Below are positions 61,742 to 64,000 of a DNA stretch of 64,000 nt, one piece after another. The stretch spans positions 1 to 64,000 of the forward strand of contig JAKFUG010000046.1 in assembly GCA_021732785.1 (NCBI GenBank), written 5' to 3'. The notes beneath the pieces are model-generated. The model was not told the origin of the DNA, searched no databases, and worked only from the letters and a program-made list of their open reading frames with translations. Made by a program: the position numbers and the translations under genes. The first letter of the stretch is position 1. Each line of letters begins with the position of its first letter. This DNA is from Planctomycetaceae bacterium (GTDB lineage Bacteria; Planctomycetota; Planctomycetia; Planctomycetales; Planctomycetaceae).

Positions 61742-62413
61742 GTGGCGACGCCGTTCCTCCTCATCGATGGCTACAACCTGCTGCATGCGGCGGGGTTGGC
61801 GCGGGTCCGGTATGCGCCGGGAGATTTGGAACGGCAGCGGCAACGGTTGCTGGCGATGCTGGCGGAGAAGCTCACTCCCTCAGAGAAACTGCGGTGTACG
61901 GTCGTGTTCGATGCCCAGGACGCGCCGTTTAACGATTCTCGCGAAAGTCGCGTGCATGATGTCGCCGTGCTGTTCGCACCGCAGGGCGGAGACGCCGATA
62001 CGGTCATTGAGGAACTGCTGGAAAAGCACCCCGCGGCGAAACAGACCATCGTGATTTCCGGCGATCATCGTTTGCACAAAGCCGCCCGTCGCCGCGGGGC
62101 CACCCCGATGGACAGCGAACCGTTCTGGGAACAGTTGCGGCAATCGCCCGATCAACGGCAAACAATCACCCCGCCACTCCCGGTCCAATCCTCAGCGGCG
62201 CGACCGACACCGATGAAAGCCGATGTCGCGGCGTGGATGAAAGAGTTCGGCGAGGTTTCGGTCGACCAGATCGCCGCGGAAGTGCGGGCGGAAGGACAAA
62301 CCGCACCGCCCGATCCGTGGCAGAAACATCTGGGCGAATTGGAACGCATGCTGGACGACCCGCGTCTGTGCGAGAACTGGCTTCAGCAACGGTTCCAGCG
62401 ACCTCCCGGTTGA
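61742..62413 (+). CDS. NYN-domain (YacP/Rae1-like) RNase
   Basis: A 223-residue protein. The NYN/PIN-like domain is at residues 1-125: FLLIDGYNLLHAAG, TVVFDAQDAPF, VAVLFAPQGGDADTVIEELLEKHP and IVISGDHRLHKAARRRGA. The conserved acidic residues are present (Asp in LIDGYN, in FDAQD, GDADT and SGDH). YacP-type enzymes cut RNA on ribosomes in Bacillus. The C-terminal half is helical. GTG 61742 is preferred, since upstream in-frame codons translate only the palindrome. The ribosome site is weak. Confidence 0.83.
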   Translation: MATPFLLIDGYNLLHAAGLARVRYAPGDLERQRQRLLAMLAEKLTPSEKLRCTVVFDAQDAPFNDSRESRVHDVAVLFAPQGGDADTVIEELLEKHPAAKQTIVISGDHRLHKAARRRGATPMDSEPFWEQLRQSPDQRQTITPPLPVQSSAARPTPMKADVAAWMKEFGEVSVDQIAAEVRAEGQTAPPDPWQKHLGELERMLDDPRLCENWLQQRFQRPPG

Positions 62414-62570
62414 CCGCAGTCGAGAGTCAAGAGACGAGAGTCGGACATGATCGCGTGCAGGTTGATTCCCTCTGACTCTCAACTCTCAACTTCCCCTCCG
62501 GTTGACGTCGGTGCAGCGGCGGCGGACAATCAGACCCGGCCCGTTCCTGCCCTTTGTTCGAGGCGATCGC

Positions 62571-63422
62571 ATGCGCTCCCGTGTCAGTTCCTCACGTTTC
62601 CTCGCATCTTCTTTGGGCCTCTTGGCTTTGTGCGTCGGACTGCCCTTTGTCAGCGGCTGCGGATTACAGACTTATGAGACACGGCTCGAAGAGACCCGGA
62701 AGTACTACGCCTATCTCGAAAAGATCGATAGCAACCTGGCTCCTGCCTGGAAAGACGGTCCGATTGATGAACTACGGGTGCCGATGCAGTTCCGGTCGAT
62801 TCGTAAGCCCGCCCCGGTGAAAAACGCCGACGGAGAAATGGAAGACGCCCCGGTCGATCCGCGGCAGCCGAATTACATTTCGCTGGAGTTGCCGGGACTG
62901 CTGGGCACGTGGGAAGCCCCGTTCGACATCGTGGTGGATGGCAAGAAGCAGCCGCGGAAGGGATACATTTACGTCGTTTCGAACTACTCGATGTTCAATT
63001 CCGAATTAGCGAGTCAGGCCCCGGATTTCATGCGGACTTTGCTGGGAACGATCTCCGATCGCTTGTCGCTCCCGCCGGTCGACTTGGCAAAAGGAGAGCG
63101 CGAACAATATCCCAAGGTGAAGGCCGATGCGTACACCGCGCAGAACACCTTCGATGCTTATCACTTCAAATCCGATGAGTTACTGGTGGATGGCGTGCCT
63201 TACACGATCGACGCCTACACCAATTTGCAGAAAGATTTGCAGGTGGACGTTCTGGTGATTTTGCCGGTGGGCATCGATGCTCAATCGAAGATGTTCGAGC
63301 GCGTTCCGCTGATGCTCGAACGATTGAAGATCGATCCCAAGAAGCGACCATCGCGCGCCGGTGGAAAAGCGGCCCCCGGTGCGGCAACGCCGGCTCCCGC
63401 GGCACCGGCAACGGGGTTCTGA
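62571..63422 (+). CDS. Lipoprotein, function unknown
   Basis: A 283-residue protein with a lipoprotein signal. The N-terminus is basic, followed by the hydrophobic stretch FLASSLGLLALCVGLPF and lipobox VSGC at about residues 27-30. The mature part begins GLQTYETRLEETRKYYAYLEKID, has a beta-rich centre (GYIYVVSNYSMFNSE) and a Pro/Ala-rich end. It is probably attached to a membrane facing the periplasm. The family is not recognised. GAGGCGA precedes ATG 62571. Confidence 0.8.
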   Translation: MRSRVSSSRFLASSLGLLALCVGLPFVSGCGLQTYETRLEETRKYYAYLEKIDSNLAPAWKDGPIDELRVPMQFRSIRKPAPVKNADGEMEDAPVDPRQPNYISLELPGLLGTWEAPFDIVVDGKKQPRKGYIYVVSNYSMFNSELASQAPDFMRTLLGTISDRLSLPPVDLAKGEREQYPKVKADAYTAQNTFDAYHFKSDELLVDGVPYTIDAYTNLQKDLQVDVLVILPVGIDAQSKMFERVPLMLERLKIDPKKRPSRAGGKAAPGAATPAPAAPATGF

Positions 63423-63446
63423 GCACCGCGAGACTTGAAGAAGAAG

Positions 63447-63470
63447 GCCCAGGGATCGGGATCCCTGGGC
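63447..63470. terminator. Terminator between convergent genes
   Basis: GCCCAGGGATC (63447-63457) and GATCCCTGGGC (63460-63470) form an 11-base perfect stem with a two-base gap. The T-rich side is short in both directions. It lies in the 58-base space between two convergent genes, as expected for a shared terminator. Confidence 0.7.
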
Positions 63471-63480
63471 TTCGGCTTCA

Positions 63481-64000
63481 TCAGCGCGACTTGGGCGGCG
63501 GTTGCTTGTTCAGACGTTCGGTGTAGCGTTCCCAGGCCTTGCGATATTCGGCGGGAACAGTGGACCGGCGGCTGTCAATCTGATCGACTTCGCGGCTGGG
63601 TTGTTCCGTCGCCGTGCGGGTGCTGGTCTTTGGTTTGACGTTCAGGTTCTTCAGCATTTCTTCGAACTGCAGCCGGCGGGCTTCGTTCTCTGGACTCTCG
63701 CCTTTCGAGCGATTGAGTTCCTGCGACATGCGGTCGACAAAGCGTTCCGTTTGCTCACGGGTCCAGCCGAGTTCTTCCAGCAGTTCGGGCGAAACGTCTC
63801 CCCGTTCGAGTTCGTCTTTCAGCTTCTGCAACACGAGTTCGGCCGCCTGACGCTGGAACTCGGGGTTGGCTTCCTCACCGGCAGGAGCGGGAGTGCCGTC
63901 ATCCGAACCGATCGGTGTATTGGGCCCACTCCCCGGTGCGGATTTGCCACCATTCCCTGATTTGGAGGACTTCCCGCCGTTGCCCGATCCAGGATCCTTT
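63481..64000 (-). CDS. C-terminal part of a low-complexity protein (5' end outside window)
   Basis: The frame is open to the window edge and ends at 63481. At least 172 residues are visible. The upstream part is Gly/Ser/Lys-rich (DPGSGNGGKSSKSGNGGK), followed by Pro-rich sequence. A helical part comes next (QRQAAELVLQKLKDELERGDVSPELLEELGWTREQTERFVDRMSQEL). The tail is RKAWERYTERLNKQPPPKSR. The first ATG inside the window (63834) is not the true start. Similar helical tails occur in long planctomycete membrane proteins, but I cannot name the family. Confidence 0.75.
   Translation of the reverse strand, partial: KDPGSGNGGKSSKSGNGGKSAPGSGPNTPIGSDDGTPAPAGEEANPEFQRQAAELVLQKLKDELERGDVSPELLEELGWTREQTERFVDRMSQELNRSKGESPENEARRLQFEEMLKNLNVKPKTSTRTATEQPSREVDQIDSRRSTVPAEYRKAWERYTERLNKQPPPKSR

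Noticed and set aside
1-64000. CRISPR array
   Set aside because: No regularly spaced short direct repeats with unique spacers were seen; the repeats present are isolated palindromes.

Overview
The window reads as a piece of a Planctomycetota chromosome (Planctomycetaceae-like) with a mobile element inserted in a tRNA gene. The chromosomal part carries the gene families typical of this phylum: secreted sulfatases, a DUF1549/DUF1553 protein paired with a Tat-exported DUF1501 protein, a MoxR/DUF58/VWA (Bat-type) locus with large low-complexity exported proteins, and intergenic spaces filled with palindromic repeats. No rRNA, CRISPR array or type IV secretion genes are visible.

Bases 1 to about 23,920 are the right-hand part of an integrative, mobilizable element whose left end lies outside the window. 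It ends in the 3' half of a tRNA-Pro(CGG) gene (23905-23979, minus), where the stop codon of a large serine recombinase falls inside the tRNA sequence. The leftward modules are a giant N6-methylase/helicase of the DarB-like N12 class (76-5733) and a run of small accessory genes with a DNA methyltransferase (12804-9608). The rightward module holds a MobF/TrwC relaxase, a ParB-like protein, a VirD4/TraG-type coupling protein, small membrane proteins, an excisionase-like HTH protein and the serine recombinase. Between them sits a second integration cassette: an AlpA-like regulator, a P4-type tyrosine integrase and a tRNA 3'-end fragment flanked on both sides by GGGGTA repeats, which looks like an unsplit attP. 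Strongly folded noncoding DNA lies at 8876-9470 and 12928-13536.

From 23,980 rightwards the sequence is chromosomal. A decayed M19 dipeptidase fragment is followed by an unusual two-sulfatase fusion protein (24820-28416) and a convergent DUF1501 + DUF1549/1553 pair. Next is a leftward operon of MoxR ATPase, DUF58, membrane protein, two VWA proteins, a TPR-like protein with a Cys-rich tail and a 1398-residue exported protein (42233-31879). hisC and hisB follow, then a broken IS630 transposase.

Bases 45,534-54,101 hold a five-gene cluster: SWIM zinc-finger protein, HEAT-like protein, MoxR-type AAA ATPase, DUF5682 protein and VWA protein. It corresponds to the uncharacterised yehLMPQ set of E. 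coli and is the best candidate in the chromosomal part for a poorly described multi-protein system. The last part carries a ManA-like cupin protein, a Uma2 endonuclease-like protein, a DUF433/DUF5615 toxin-antitoxin-like pair, a sugar isomerase-like protein, a nucleotidyltransferase, pyrB overlapping a pyrC-like gene that has lost zinc ligands, a NYN/YacP nuclease, a lipoprotein and the start-less C-terminus of one more protein.
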